NCBI RefSeq assembly: GCF_005503555.1
Contig: NZ_SCNG01000005.1
Coordinates: 62,001 to 126,000 of the forward strand
DNA: 64,000 bases
Direction: 5' to 3'
Origin: Rudaea sp. 3F27F6
Lineage (GTDB): Bacteria > Pseudomonadota > Gammaproteobacteria > Xanthomonadales > Rhodanobacteraceae
Shown here: piece after piece, positions 36,985 through 45,891 of the stretch
Numbering within the stretch: position 1 is the stretch's first letter
Layout: each line of letters begins with the position of its first letter
Translations under genes and position numbers: made by a program
Notes under the pieces: generated by a model
Told to the model about the DNA's origin: nothing
Database searches by the model: none
The model's input: only the letters and a program-made list of their open reading frames with translations

Positions 36985-38009
36985 CGATGGCCTCCTTTGC
37001 CGCCGATCAGGGACTGGACTTCGGCGAGATCGGGCATCGCCGCGAACGCGCCGTGGCGCGTGACTGCAAGCGCGCCGACCGCGGCGGCGAAACGCAGGGC
37101 GTGAGCGAGTGCGTCTTCGTCGCGCAGAAAATCGGCGAGGCCGCCGCGATCGACCGCGCGGTCGGCGAGCGCGTAGAGCAGGCCGCCGACGAAAGCGTCG
37201 CCGGCCGCGGTCGTGTCGATCGCGCGTACCGCGTAGCTGGCGACGTCGCCGCGCTGCGTGCGCGTGAACCAGCGCACCGGCGCGTCGCCGTCGGTGACGA
37301 TCACGATCTGCGCATGGCCTTGCCAGGCGCGGTCGAGCACGAGGCGAAGATCGTCGTCGTCGGCCTGCGCGGCCTCGCCGCGCAGGCCGTGGGCGAGAAA
37401 TTCGAGTTCGCTGCGCGCGAGCTTGATCAGGTCGGCTTCGTGCAGTGCGGCCCAGAGGCGCGGATGCGGATCGGTGTGGCGATCCCACAGCGCGGGCCGC
37501 CAGTTGAGATCGCAGCTGACGACCGCGCCGGCGGCGCGCGCACGCTGCATGCCGTAGACGGTCGTGTCGGCGATTGCGCTTTCGGTGAGGCTGTTGGAGC
37601 AGACGTGAAAACTCGCGAGGCCGTCGAAACAGGCATCGTCGAAGTGTTCGCGGCGGAACAGCAGGTCGGCTGCAGGCGGCCGGTAGAAATTGAAATGCCG
37701 TTCGCCGTCGTCGTCGAGTGCGACGAAGGCGAGTGCGGTGTTGGCCGCGTCGGTGCGCGCGGTCTGCACGGTGCCGACGCCGAGGCGCTGCAGGCTGTCG
37801 AGCAGGAAATCGCCGAACATGTCCTGGCCGAACATGCCGACGAACTGCGCGTCGCCGCCGAGGCGCGCGACCGCGACCGCGACGTTCGCCGGGGCGCCGC
37901 CGGCGAATTGGTGGAACGCGCGCGGCTCGCTGGCGTCGTGCGCGGGCTTGGCGAGGAAGTCGATGAGCGCTTCGCCGAAACAGGCGATGCGGGTGGTTCG
38001 ATTAGTCAT
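36981..38009 (-). CDS. PfkB-family carbohydrate kinase, probable fructokinase
   Basis: Phosphorylates a sugar with ATP, most likely fructose made from mannose. The 342-residue ribokinase-fold protein has IACFGEALIDFLA at the start, the sugar-binding FAGGAPANVAVAVARLGG, SCDLNWRPALW, and the catalytic anion-hole motif DTTAAGDAFVGGLL with the base Asp. The gene begins 3 bases after the LacI stop and overlaps the AGE gene, so LacI-kinase-isomerase form one transcript. Another hexose or 2-keto-3-deoxy sugar could be the substrate, but the AGE partner supports fructose. Confidence 0.87.
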   Translation of the reverse strand: MTNRTTRIACFGEALIDFLAKPAHDASEPRAFHQFAGGAPANVAVAVARLGGDAQFVGMFGQDMFGDFLLDSLQRLGVGTVQTARTDAANTALAFVALDDDGERHFNFYRPPAADLLFRREHFDDACFDGLASFHVCSNSLTESAIADTTVYGMQRARAAGAVVSCDLNWRPALWDRHTDPHPRLWAALHEADLIKLARSELEFLAHGLRGEAAQADDDDLRLVLDRAWQGHAQIVIVTDGDAPVRWFTRTQRGDVASYAVRAIDTTAAGDAFVGGLLYALADRAVDRGGLADFLRDEDALAHALRFAAAVGALAVTRHGAFAAMPDLAEVQSLIGGKGGHR

Positions 38010-38012
38010 GCG

Positions 38013-39056
38013 TCAGGCCGGCGGCGGCGTGCTGTCGCGCACTTGCAGTTGTGCGGGTGCGGTGGTCTGGCGCGGTTTGCCGCGCTGCTCGCCGAGCTGT
38101 TCGAGCAGCAGCTCGGCGGCCTGGCGTCCGCGTGCGCGCGGCTGCGCGGCGATCGTGGTCAGCGGCGGCGTCGCGAGCGCAGCCTCGGGAATATCGTCGA
38201 ACCCGGTCAGGGCGAAGTCGCGGCCGGGCTGCATGCCGCGCGCGGCCAGGCCGAGCATCAGGCCGAGCGCGACCGCGTCGTTGTAGCAGACCGCCGCGGT
38301 CGGCCGCTGCCTGCCCTTGAACAGGGCCGGCGTGTGTGCCGCCGAATCGATGCGGCTCGGTGCGGTCTCGATCATCCATTCCGCGCGCGTGCGCAGGCCG
38401 GCGTTGCTCATCGCCTGCTCGTAGCCGGCGCGGCGCTGGCGGCACGAGCTCGAGTCGGCATGGCCGCCGTAGAAGGCGATGCGCCGATGGCCGCGCTCGA
38501 TCAGATGCGCGGTCGCCATCTCGGCGCCGCGCGCGTTGTCGAGCGCGAGAAAATCCCAGTCGTCGCCTTCGAGCTTGCGGTTGAACACGAGTACCGGAAG
38601 ATGCGTGCCGAGCACCGCGCGCAGTTGCGCGGGGTCGCTGTGTTCGGCGGGCGAGAGAATCAGGCCGGCGGGAGTGTGCTCCATCAGCGAAGCGAGCACG
38701 GCCTGCTGGCGTTCGGGCGATTCGCCGGTATTGCCGAGCAGGGTGACGTAGCCTTTGTGGCCGAGCGCCTCGTCGACGCCCGCGGCGAATTCGGCGAAGA
38801 ACGGGTTGGACAGGTCATTGATCACGAGGGCGATCGCGCTCGACGTGCGCCGGCGCAGATTCGCCGCGGCGCGGTTGTACACATAGCGCTGCTTGGCGAG
38901 TTCGGCCTGCACGCGCGCGCGCGTGTTCGGATGCACGAGCGGGCTTTCGCGCAGCACGAGCGAAACGGTCGCGCGCGAGACGCCCGCACCGGCGGCGATG
39001 TCGCTGACCGTCGGTGCGTGGCGCTCGTTCTTGGCTGAGGCTGCGGTCTTCTTCAT
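38013..39056 (-). CDS. LacI-family transcriptional regulator, probable mannoside regulator
   Basis: DNA-binding repressor of 347 residues. The N-terminal helix-turn-helix (TVSDIAAGAGVSRATVSLVL) and hinge helix (YNRAAANLRRR) precede a periplasmic-binding-type effector domain (IALVINDLSNPFFAEFAAGVDEAL, GLILSPAEHSD, LDNARGAEMATAHLIERGHRRIAFYGG, FALTGFDDIPEA). The ATG has an AGGAAGAG ribosome site. It heads the kinase-isomerase operon. The LacI-type palindromes upstream of receptors 3 and 4 are its proposed targets; its effector may be mannose or a product of it. Confidence 0.92.
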   Translation of the reverse strand: MKKTAASAKNERHAPTVSDIAAGAGVSRATVSLVLRESPLVHPNTRARVQAELAKQRYVYNRAAANLRRRTSSAIALVINDLSNPFFAEFAAGVDEALGHKGYVTLLGNTGESPERQQAVLASLMEHTPAGLILSPAEHSDPAQLRAVLGTHLPVLVFNRKLEGDDWDFLALDNARGAEMATAHLIERGHRRIAFYGGHADSSSCRQRRAGYEQAMSNAGLRTRAEWMIETAPSRIDSAAHTPALFKGRQRPTAAVCYNDAVALGLMLGLAARGMQPGRDFALTGFDDIPEAALATPPLTTIAAQPRARGRQAAELLLEQLGEQRGKPRQTTAPAQLQVRDSTPPPA

Positions 39057-39098
39057 TCCAAACTCTTCCTTTTACCGAACCGGGTAAGCCAAGGATTG

Positions 39099-39182
39099 AA
39101 CCACGGAGAACGCGTAGAACACTGAGAACGCGCAGGCAGAAAACCCTCTATGTTGCAGCACTTCTCTGTGTTCTCCGTGGTT
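39099..39182. repeat. Inverted repeat between GH92 and lacI
   Basis: AACCACGGAGAAC (39099-39111) and GTTCTCCGTGGTT (39170-39182) are exact reverse complements; the inner sequence continues to pair imperfectly. It resembles the CCACGGAGAAC-type hairpin repeats found between genes in some proteobacteria. It may act as a transcription or mRNA-stability element between GH92 and the regulator. Confidence 0.65.
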
Positions 39183-39225
39183 GAGGCGGTCCGATTTCGT
39201 TGTGCAATTTCGACAGGCTGCCGCA

Positions 39226-41655
39226 CTACTTGGCCGCGGGATTCGGGCAGGCCGCCGGCGGCAGATCGGCCGCATGCGTGCCCCAGTCCGGCGCCTTGTC
39301 GGTCAGCACATAGCGGATCGTCGCGCCTCGACGCAGAGTATCCCAATCGGTGTAAACGCGGGATTGGGCGCGGCCGTCGATCTGTGCGCCGGCGACGTAC
39401 TGCAGCTTGGCGCCGTCGGCGCCGGGCGCGTCGATGGTCAGCGTCTTGCCGTCGGCGAGGTCGATCTCGGCATGCTCGAAGCGCGGCGTGTGCAGCAGCA
39501 AATGCCCCGTGCCCGGCATGCCCGGATACAGGCCGAGTGCGCTGAACAGGTACCACGCCGACATCGTGCCGAGATCGTCGTTGCCGGTGACGCCGCTCGG
39601 GCCGTCGGTGAACAAGGTCTGCGCCGCGCGCACGACCACGGCGGTTTTCCACGGCGCGCCGGTCAGCGTGTACATCCACGGGCTGTGCAGGTCGGGCTCG
39701 TTGTTCGGGTTGTAGCGGAACTGGTTGTAGTAGTCGTAGGCGCCCATCACCCATTCCTTGCGCGCGGCGTGCAGCGGGTCGGCGAGCAGCTTGTCGAGGG
39801 CGAAGAAGACGTCGAGGCGCTTTTGCGTCTCGGCGGCGCCGCCCATCGCCTTGACCAGCGCGGGCACGTCCTGCTGTTGCAGCCACTGATACTGCCACGC
39901 GGTGCCTTCGTGGAAGCCGTCCTCGCTGGTCGGCGAATAGGGTTTGTCCTTCGGCGAATACCAGTTGCCGTCGAGGGTCTTCGGTCGCGGGAAGCCCTTG
40001 AAGCCGCCGTGCTCGGCATCGACGACGGAGGCGTCCCAGAGGTTGCGCCAGTTGCCGCTGCGCGCCGCCCAGCGCTGCGCGTCGGCGTTCTCGTCGAGGC
40101 CGCGTGCCATCAGCGCCAGCGCGCAGTCGGCCTGGGCGTATTCGAACGTCGCCGAAGCCGCGTGGTTCTGATCGACGTCCATGGTTTTCTTCTGTCGATA
40201 ATCCTTGTCGTATTCGACGAAACCTTTCGCGATGTAGTTGCGGTTGCCGGCGCGGCCTTCCTCGCGCCACGACGCGGGCGGCACATGGTCGGCGTTTTGT
40301 TTGAGCGCGGCGTACGCGCGCCGTGCTTCGTCGTCGCGCAGCGCGCCGTATTTCCACAGGTCGGCGAGAAACGGCGTGACCGGATCGCCGGTCATCGTGT
40401 TCGTCTCGTAGTTCGCATAGCCCCAGCGCGGCAGCCAGCCGCCCTGTTCGGCGATCGTCACGACCGAGCGCGCGATGTCGCGCGCTCGGTCGGGGCGCAG
40501 CATCGCGATCATCTGGTTCTGCGCGCGGTAGATGTCCCAGAGCGAGAAGAACTCGTAATAGGTCCAGCCTTCGGCCTTGTGCGTCTTGCCGTCCCAGCCA
40601 CGGTAGCGGCCGTCGGCGTCGTTGCCGGTCAGCGGCTGCAACAGGGTGTGATAGAGCGAGGTGTAGAAGACGACGCGGTCTTCCGCCGTGCCGCCGCGCA
40701 CGCGCACGCCGCCCAGTTGCTTGCGCCAGACCTCCTGTGCGTTCTGCCGGATGCGGTCGAAGCCGAGCGGCTTGCCGTCGGCGTAGCCTCCGCTGCGCAG
40801 ATTGCCGCGCGCGCCGTCGGCATCGACGTGCGAGACCGCGCTGACGATGGTCACGCTGCGCGATTCCTTGGTGTCGAAAGTGAACCACGCGCCGTTCGGC
40901 GATTCGTCCGCGCTCGACTCGCGCGAACCGGGTGCGGCGCTGAGCTTGCTCCAGGTGCCGTGGGCCTTGAACGGGCGGTCGAATTCGAGGCGGAACCAAG
41001 TCGTATAGGTGCTGCCGCCGCAGAAGCTCAGGGTTTCGAGCGAGCCTTCGACGCTGTGATCGTCAATGATCTGGATATTCGAATGCAGCACGCGGTGGCG
41101 CGCGTTGGCCTGGCCGAGATTGACGAGCACGTTCGCCTGCGCGTTGCCCGCGTAGGTGTAGCGCTCGGCGCCGACGCGCGTTGCTGCGGTCGTCTCGGCG
41201 TCGATGCCGCCGTAATCGGTCAGCCGCACCTTGTAATAGCCCGGTTTGCCGATCTCGCCTTGATGATCGTAGGCCGAGGCATAGCGCATCTGGTCGAACG
41301 TCTCCACGCCGGTGGTGTCGAATGCGAACCGGTTGCCTGCGCCGATCTCGCCGGTCACCGGCAGAATCGAAATCAATCCGCCCTGTTCCCAGCAGCCTGC
41401 GCCGGAGAGAAAGAAATGGCCGAAGCCGCGGATCTTCTTGTCGTCGTATTGCCAGCCGGCGTAGTGCGAACCGATCGGGCCGACCTGGATCATGCCGAAC
41501 GGCGCCGACGCGCCCGGAAAGGTATTGCCTTCGTCCTTGGTGCCGATGAAGGTGTTGACGTCGTTGACCGGATCGCTCGCCGTTGCCGCGGCGGAAAGTC
41601 CGGTGACGACAAGCAGGGCAAGACCGCAAGTGAGGGATCGAATGCGCATAGTCAT
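39226..41655 (-). CDS. GH92 alpha-mannosidase, exported
   Basis: Ca2+-dependent exo-alpha-mannosidase acting on N-glycan branches. The 809-residue protein has a signal peptide (LTCGLALLVVTGLSAAATA), then the GH92 pattern from start to end: NTFIGTKDEGNTFPGASAPFGM, GYADGK, WDIYRAQNQMIAMLRPD, GGWLPRWGYANYETNTMTG, EGTAWQYQW with the general acid Glu, and the signature GNDDLGTMSAWYLFSALGLYP with the catalytic Asp pair. Two ATGs (41655, 41649) start it and neither has a clear ribosome site. A terminator ends only 10 bases upstream, which is odd (see findings). GH92 families cover alpha-1,2, -1,3, -1,4 and -1,6 linkages; I cannot choose. Confidence 0.93.
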   Translation of the reverse strand: MTMRIRSLTCGLALLVVTGLSAAATASDPVNDVNTFIGTKDEGNTFPGASAPFGMIQVGPIGSHYAGWQYDDKKIRGFGHFFLSGAGCWEQGGLISILPVTGEIGAGNRFAFDTTGVETFDQMRYASAYDHQGEIGKPGYYKVRLTDYGGIDAETTAATRVGAERYTYAGNAQANVLVNLGQANARHRVLHSNIQIIDDHSVEGSLETLSFCGGSTYTTWFRLEFDRPFKAHGTWSKLSAAPGSRESSADESPNGAWFTFDTKESRSVTIVSAVSHVDADGARGNLRSGGYADGKPLGFDRIRQNAQEVWRKQLGGVRVRGGTAEDRVVFYTSLYHTLLQPLTGNDADGRYRGWDGKTHKAEGWTYYEFFSLWDIYRAQNQMIAMLRPDRARDIARSVVTIAEQGGWLPRWGYANYETNTMTGDPVTPFLADLWKYGALRDDEARRAYAALKQNADHVPPASWREEGRAGNRNYIAKGFVEYDKDYRQKKTMDVDQNHAASATFEYAQADCALALMARGLDENADAQRWAARSGNWRNLWDASVVDAEHGGFKGFPRPKTLDGNWYSPKDKPYSPTSEDGFHEGTAWQYQWLQQQDVPALVKAMGGAAETQKRLDVFFALDKLLADPLHAARKEWVMGAYDYYNQFRYNPNNEPDLHSPWMYTLTGAPWKTAVVVRAAQTLFTDGPSGVTGNDDLGTMSAWYLFSALGLYPGMPGTGHLLLHTPRFEHAEIDLADGKTLTIDAPGADGAKLQYVAGAQIDGRAQSRVYTDWDTLRRGATIRYVLTDKAPDWGTHAADLPPAACPNPAAK

Positions 41656-41664
41656 ATAGGCGAA

Positions 41665-41697
41665 GAAAAAAAGACGCCCGGAACACTCTTCCGGGCG
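41665..41697 (-). terminator. Rho-independent terminator between TonB receptor 4 and GH92
   Basis: On the minus strand, CGCCCGGAA/TTCCGGGCG (9-bp stem, five-base loop) is followed by TCTTTTTTTC. It begins 54 bases after the receptor stop and its T run ends 9 bases before the GH92 ATG. Confidence 0.88.
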
Positions 41698-41750
41698 AGA
41701 GAGCAAACAGATATCACGAAATAGCTATCGCAACGAGCGAACGCGTCATC

Positions 41751-44669
41751 TCAGAATGTCAGGGTTCCGCCTACGGCCACGCGGCGCTCGTTGAGGGTGT
41801 AGGCGCTCGGATAAATCGCGCTGGGATTGGCGACGAACTGGATGGTTCGATTGATCGATGAATTGTCCAAGTTCTGCACATCGGCGAACACCGACAGATT
41901 TTGATTGATCTTGTAGGCGAGGTGCATATCCACCTGGTTGCGCCCCTGCACATAGGTATCCTGCGCGCCCGAGCCGTTCATGTCGCCCGCCGTCGAGACC
42001 AGATATCTGCTGCGGCGGTTGAACGTGATCACGCCGCTGAAGCCATACTTTTCGTAGAACACCGAGGCGTTGTAGGTGTTCTTCGACAAGCCGCTGAAAT
42101 CGGTGGCAAACGGCACGCCGTATTCCGGAGCGGCGGACTGCTGGCCCTTCGAATACGTTACGTTCATCTCGACGCCGAAGCCGGACCAGAACGAGGGCAG
42201 GAAACTGAAGAACTGCTTGTAGTCGGCCTCGACGCCGCGAACGTAGGCGTTATTGACGTTGAACGGCGTGTATATGGTCCAGGTGTAGCCGTTGATGGCT
42301 CTCTGGTAATCGCCTTGATGGATGAAGTTGTGTATTTGCTTGTCGTAGAGCGCGACCGAAAACACCGAGGTGGGCAGGAAGTACCACTCGTACGACAGGT
42401 CGTAGTTGTACGAAGTGAACGGCTTCAGGCTCGGATTGCCCATGGTGATATGCAGCTGCGTGATATCGACGTTGGGGGCGGGAATCTGGCTGCCCAAGGT
42501 CGCCAGCGAAATGGTCTTGCTGGCGGCAAAGCGCAGGTCCATCGTGTCGGTGAGATTAGCGATCAGGTTCAGGCTGGGCAGGAACTGGTGCATGCCGCCG
42601 CGAAAGCCGAACTGTGTTTCCGGCGCATGCGTCCATTGCGGCTGCGCACACTTGTCGGTGTAGCACTGGATCTGGATGGAATTGATGTCGTAGAACGAGG
42701 TCGTGAATTTTTCCGGATAGTTGATGTAGCGCACGCCGATGTTGCCGCTGATCGGTAGCGGGCTTTCGAACTTGAAGTTCGTCATGACGTAGGCGTCACG
42801 CGTGCGTTCCGTCTGCGACCAGATGGTGGAGCCCCAATTCTGCCCGAGCGGACTCGCGCGCATCGCTTCCATCGAACCGCCGAAATACTGGTTCAGCCAC
42901 AAATTCGGGTTGATGTAGAACATCGGGCTCGGCAGCCCGTTGGTCAGCGGCGACGGCGTGACGGCCGATTGCATCGGCGCAAGATAGCCCAGATTGTTGC
43001 CGTTCTGCGCATCGCCGTAGTTGTTGTCGAAGTTGTAGTGATAAGAATTCAGCCGGCGTATCTGCTGGCTGATCTTCGCGCCGAACTTTATCGAGGTGAT
43101 GAAGCCGTCGTCGAAATTGCGCGTGATGTCCGCCTTGAACGTGCGCAGGCGGTCCGCTCCGTACTGGTCGTAATTGATCAGCTTGTCGTTGCCCCAGGCG
43201 TTCGGGTCGGCCAGGTTGATATTCGAGCTGGCGGAAATGCTCGGAACCGGATTGCCGCCGTGGAAGCTGTAGCCGCCGTACATGTTCGGATAATTCGGCG
43301 GCGCATAGAGACTGGACGAGATTCCCAATTGCGGGCGCCACCAGAAGTAATCGTCGTGCGTGCCGTTGAACTGGATCGTCTCGCTGAATTGCCAGTTGTC
43401 GATCTGGGTGTCGAAATTGAGATTGATGTTCTTGTTGTTCGTGCTCTGGCGCGTGATCGGTTCGATGAAGATGAACCAGGCGTCCGGCGAGTTGATCGAA
43501 GTGATCACGTTGTTCTTGTCGGCGGTGAACGTGACCGGGCCGGAGGAGGTGATGCTGCCGTCGCTGTTCTTGATCGGATAGTCGGGAGTGTCCCAATGCT
43601 GGAACGGAACGACGCCCATTTCTATCGTCGTCGAGTTCAGCTTCTTCTTCGTGTACAGAGTGTCCAGCGTCACCGTGGTGGAGTCGGTCGGCCGCCACTG
43701 CGCCGACAGGAAGCCGGTTTTGGTGTCGACTTTGGAATAACTTTTGCCATACGTGGGGGCTTGCATGTAGTAGAACGGCCCCTGCTTGCCGTCGATCGAA
43801 CTGATCGTCGCATAACTTCCGTAATCGCCATCGGCGACGGTATTCGCGAAATAGCGCTTGTTCCAGTCGAAGCCGACCGTCAGGCCGAAGGTGCCGTCGG
43901 CGAAGATGTTGCTGTACAGCGCGGTGATATCCGGATAATTGCGGTTACCGGTTTTGCCTGGCGAGCCTTGCTCTTTCGCGCTGAGCAAAAATTTTTCTTT
44001 GCCGATGCCGAACGGCGTCACCGTGCGCAGATCGACGGTGGCGCCGATGCCGCCTTCATCCAGATCGGCGCGCGAGCCCTTGTAGACCTCCAGGCTGGAA
44101 AGAAAATCCGGCGAAATGACGTTGTAGTTGAAGGTGCGGTTTTGCTCGCCGTTCGCGCCGCCGTTCGCCAGGTCCACGGTGGGCATGGTCATGCCGTTGT
44201 AGGTGGCCAGGGTGAAGTCCGTGGGCAGGCCGCGCACGCTGACGTACTGGCCTTCGCCGTTGGAATCGCGCGTCATCTGCACGCCGGTGATGCGCTGCAG
44301 GGATTCGGCGAGATTGGTGTCCGGGAATTTGCCCACGTCTTCGGCGGATATCGCATCGACGATCGTCGTATTCGTGCGCTTGAGGTTGAGGGCGCGATCC
44401 AGACTGCCGACGATGCCGGTGACCTCGATGGTGCCGAGGGTTGCTTTTTCCTCGGCCGATTTGTCGACGGACTTTTGCATTGCGGAATCGGTTGCGGGTG
44501 CGTTGGCCTTGGCCGTTTCCTGCGGTTTGGGCTCGCTTGTCTGCATCGTGGATGGAGAGGCGGCATCCGCGGCGAACGCATACATGGGCGCCATGCACGC
44601 CATTCCGAGCCCGACGCCGATCGCTTTCACTATCGACTTCTGTTTGATTGACAAGCTACCTTGGTCCAT
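41751..44669 (-). CDS. TonB-dependent receptor 4 (oligosaccharide-type)
   Basis: Outer-membrane receptor of 972 residues. It has an extended signal sequence (KQKSIVKAIGVGLGMACMAPMYAFA), a Pro/Lys/Ala linker, a plug with TIEVTGIVGSLDRALNLKR and GKFPDTNLAESLQRITGVQM, and a barrel ending in GGTLTF. It has the same plug type as receptors 1 and 2. Two LacI-type palindromes precede it and GH92 follows, so a mannose-rich glycan is the likely ligand. I chose ATG 44669, with GAGGTG 8 bases upstream; the frame runs further but without signal-peptide character. CutC lies upstream on the same strand. Confidence 0.92.
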   Translation of the reverse strand: MDQGSLSIKQKSIVKAIGVGLGMACMAPMYAFAADAASPSTMQTSEPKPQETAKANAPATDSAMQKSVDKSAEEKATLGTIEVTGIVGSLDRALNLKRTNTTIVDAISAEDVGKFPDTNLAESLQRITGVQMTRDSNGEGQYVSVRGLPTDFTLATYNGMTMPTVDLANGGANGEQNRTFNYNVISPDFLSSLEVYKGSRADLDEGGIGATVDLRTVTPFGIGKEKFLLSAKEQGSPGKTGNRNYPDITALYSNIFADGTFGLTVGFDWNKRYFANTVADGDYGSYATISSIDGKQGPFYYMQAPTYGKSYSKVDTKTGFLSAQWRPTDSTTVTLDTLYTKKKLNSTTIEMGVVPFQHWDTPDYPIKNSDGSITSSGPVTFTADKNNVITSINSPDAWFIFIEPITRQSTNNKNINLNFDTQIDNWQFSETIQFNGTHDDYFWWRPQLGISSSLYAPPNYPNMYGGYSFHGGNPVPSISASSNINLADPNAWGNDKLINYDQYGADRLRTFKADITRNFDDGFITSIKFGAKISQQIRRLNSYHYNFDNNYGDAQNGNNLGYLAPMQSAVTPSPLTNGLPSPMFYINPNLWLNQYFGGSMEAMRASPLGQNWGSTIWSQTERTRDAYVMTNFKFESPLPISGNIGVRYINYPEKFTTSFYDINSIQIQCYTDKCAQPQWTHAPETQFGFRGGMHQFLPSLNLIANLTDTMDLRFAASKTISLATLGSQIPAPNVDITQLHITMGNPSLKPFTSYNYDLSYEWYFLPTSVFSVALYDKQIHNFIHQGDYQRAINGYTWTIYTPFNVNNAYVRGVEADYKQFFSFLPSFWSGFGVEMNVTYSKGQQSAAPEYGVPFATDFSGLSKNTYNASVFYEKYGFSGVITFNRRSRYLVSTAGDMNGSGAQDTYVQGRNQVDMHLAYKINQNLSVFADVQNLDNSSINRTIQFVANPSAIYPSAYTLNERRVAVGGTLTF

Positions 44670-44762
44670 TTTTTTGCACCTCTGATTTGAGAGAGCAGCG
44701 CATTGACAAGCCGAATCCGCGCGGTCGGACGCGGCATTCGGCACGAGATTCTTGCGGCAAAA

Positions 44763-44776
44763 TTAGATCGATCCAA
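44763..44776. promoter_or_regulatory. Putative LacI operator, proximal, TonB receptor 4
   Basis: TTAGATCGATCCAA, one mismatch from a perfect palindrome, 93 bases upstream of the receptor start. Confidence 0.6.
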
Positions 44777-44898
44777 TTTCGACGTGAACCCACGGCGTGC
44801 ATATCTCGGTCTGTAGACTACGGAAAACGTCGTCATTCGACGGAGTGTCGAGACGACGGTGCAGTACCGGCAGCGAGCTAGCCCAACTCCCCGTTGGT

Positions 44899-44912
44899 TT
44901 AGATCGATCTAA
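44899..44912. promoter_or_regulatory. Putative LacI operator, distal, TonB receptor 4
   Basis: TTAGATCGATCTAA is a perfect 14-base palindrome with a central CG. It lies 229 bases upstream of the receptor start and 63 bases downstream of the cutC stop. Confidence 0.62.
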
Positions 44913-44975
44913 CTATCCCGGCGCGTATTTACTACGATTCGTTTCCGGATGTAACGCCGCGCTGCACCATCCGGT

Positions 44976-45713
44976 CTACGCGTTCGCAGAACTTAGCGCC
45001 GCAACGAGCGCGCGCACGCGCGCGACATCGGTCTGCACGAAATCGGGTTCGAGTCCCGGCAGGTCGGTGCGGCGCAGTCGCATGAGCGAGCGGTGCTCGC
45101 CGCCGGCCGAGGCGTGGCATTCGTCGACGCCGCTGCGCGCGACGAGCTCGCCCACGTTGGCCGCGTTGACGCCGCCGCCGGCCATGATCGCGATGCGGCC
45201 GTTCGCCTGACGCACTATCTGCGCGAGTGCATCGGCGCCGAGCGCCGCGTTTGCCGCGCCGCCCGACGTGAGTACGCGCTTGCAGCCCAAGGCGACGATC
45301 GCTTCGAGCGCGGCTTCGCGATCGCGCGCCGCATCGAACGCACGATGGAAGGTGACGTCGAGCGCACCGGCTGCCGCGATCAGTTGGCGGCACACGCCGC
45401 TGTCGATATCGCCGTCGGCATCGAGCGCGCCGATCACGACGCCGTCGGCGCCGGCCTGCACGCAGGCGGCGATGTCGCGCAGCATGACCGCGGTTTCGGC
45501 GTCGTCGTAGAGAAAATCGCCGCCGCGCGGACGGACCAGCACGTGGATCGGTATGTGCAGCCGCTTGCGCGCTTCGACGAGCGTGCCGTACGACGGCGTC
45601 GTGCCGCCTTCGCGCAGATTGGCGCAGAGTTCGATGCGGCCGGCGCCACCTTCCTGGGCGGTAAGGGCGGAACCGATCGAGGCGGCGGCGATTTCGAGCA
45701 GGGTGGTCGACAA
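44976..45713 (-). CDS. cutC: CutC-family protein
   Basis: TIM-barrel protein of 245 residues. Family markers are LLEIAAASIGSALTAQEGGAGRIELCANLREGGTTPSYG at the N-terminus (split here: GAGRIELCANL), IHVLVRPRGGDFLY, GVVIGALDADG, LDVTFHRAFDAA, RVLTSGGAANA and IAIMAGGGVN. CutC was first linked to copper tolerance in E. coli, but its biochemical activity is not settled, and in glycan-degradation clusters it recurs beside mannosidases and hexosaminidases. Position upstream of receptor 4 on the same strand supports a sugar-related role here. It diverges from the GH29 operon at 45958. Confidence 0.85.
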   Translation of the reverse strand: MSTTLLEIAAASIGSALTAQEGGAGRIELCANLREGGTTPSYGTLVEARKRLHIPIHVLVRPRGGDFLYDDAETAVMLRDIAACVQAGADGVVIGALDADGDIDSGVCRQLIAAAGALDVTFHRAFDAARDREAALEAIVALGCKRVLTSGGAANAALGADALAQIVRQANGRIAIMAGGGVNAANVGELVARSGVDECHASAGGEHRSLMRLRRTDLPGLEPDFVQTDVARVRALVAALSSANA

Positions 45714-45872
45714 GTGGAAAGTACCTTGGTGGAAATGGCGGAAGATTCGGCGGCCCGGTGGCGGCGCGCGGCAAACTCTATCATTCTGCGCGAGCGATCG
45801 GACTCGTTGCCGCGGCGCCGCGCACGGCGCAGTGAAAGGCGCTCACTGCGAATTGAAAGATACCCTTGTTGC

Positions 45873-45886
45873 TTGAGTATATGAAT
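45873..45886 (-). promoter_or_regulatory. Putative IclR operator, distal, second fucosidase operon
   Basis: The reverse complement ATTCATATACTCAA matches the reference at 12 of 14 positions. It lies 71 bases upstream of the GH29 start and 19 bases (start to start) from a second copy. Confidence 0.5.
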
Positions 45887-45891
45887 CTTGC

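Larger units (their letters stand above)
44670..44975. other. Regulatory region between cutC and TonB receptor 4
   Basis: 306 bases with two copies of the TTAGATCGATCTAA palindrome at 44763 and 44899, 136 bases apart centre to centre. There is no gene. Two spaced operators would allow a LacI tetramer to loop the DNA. Confidence 0.55.
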
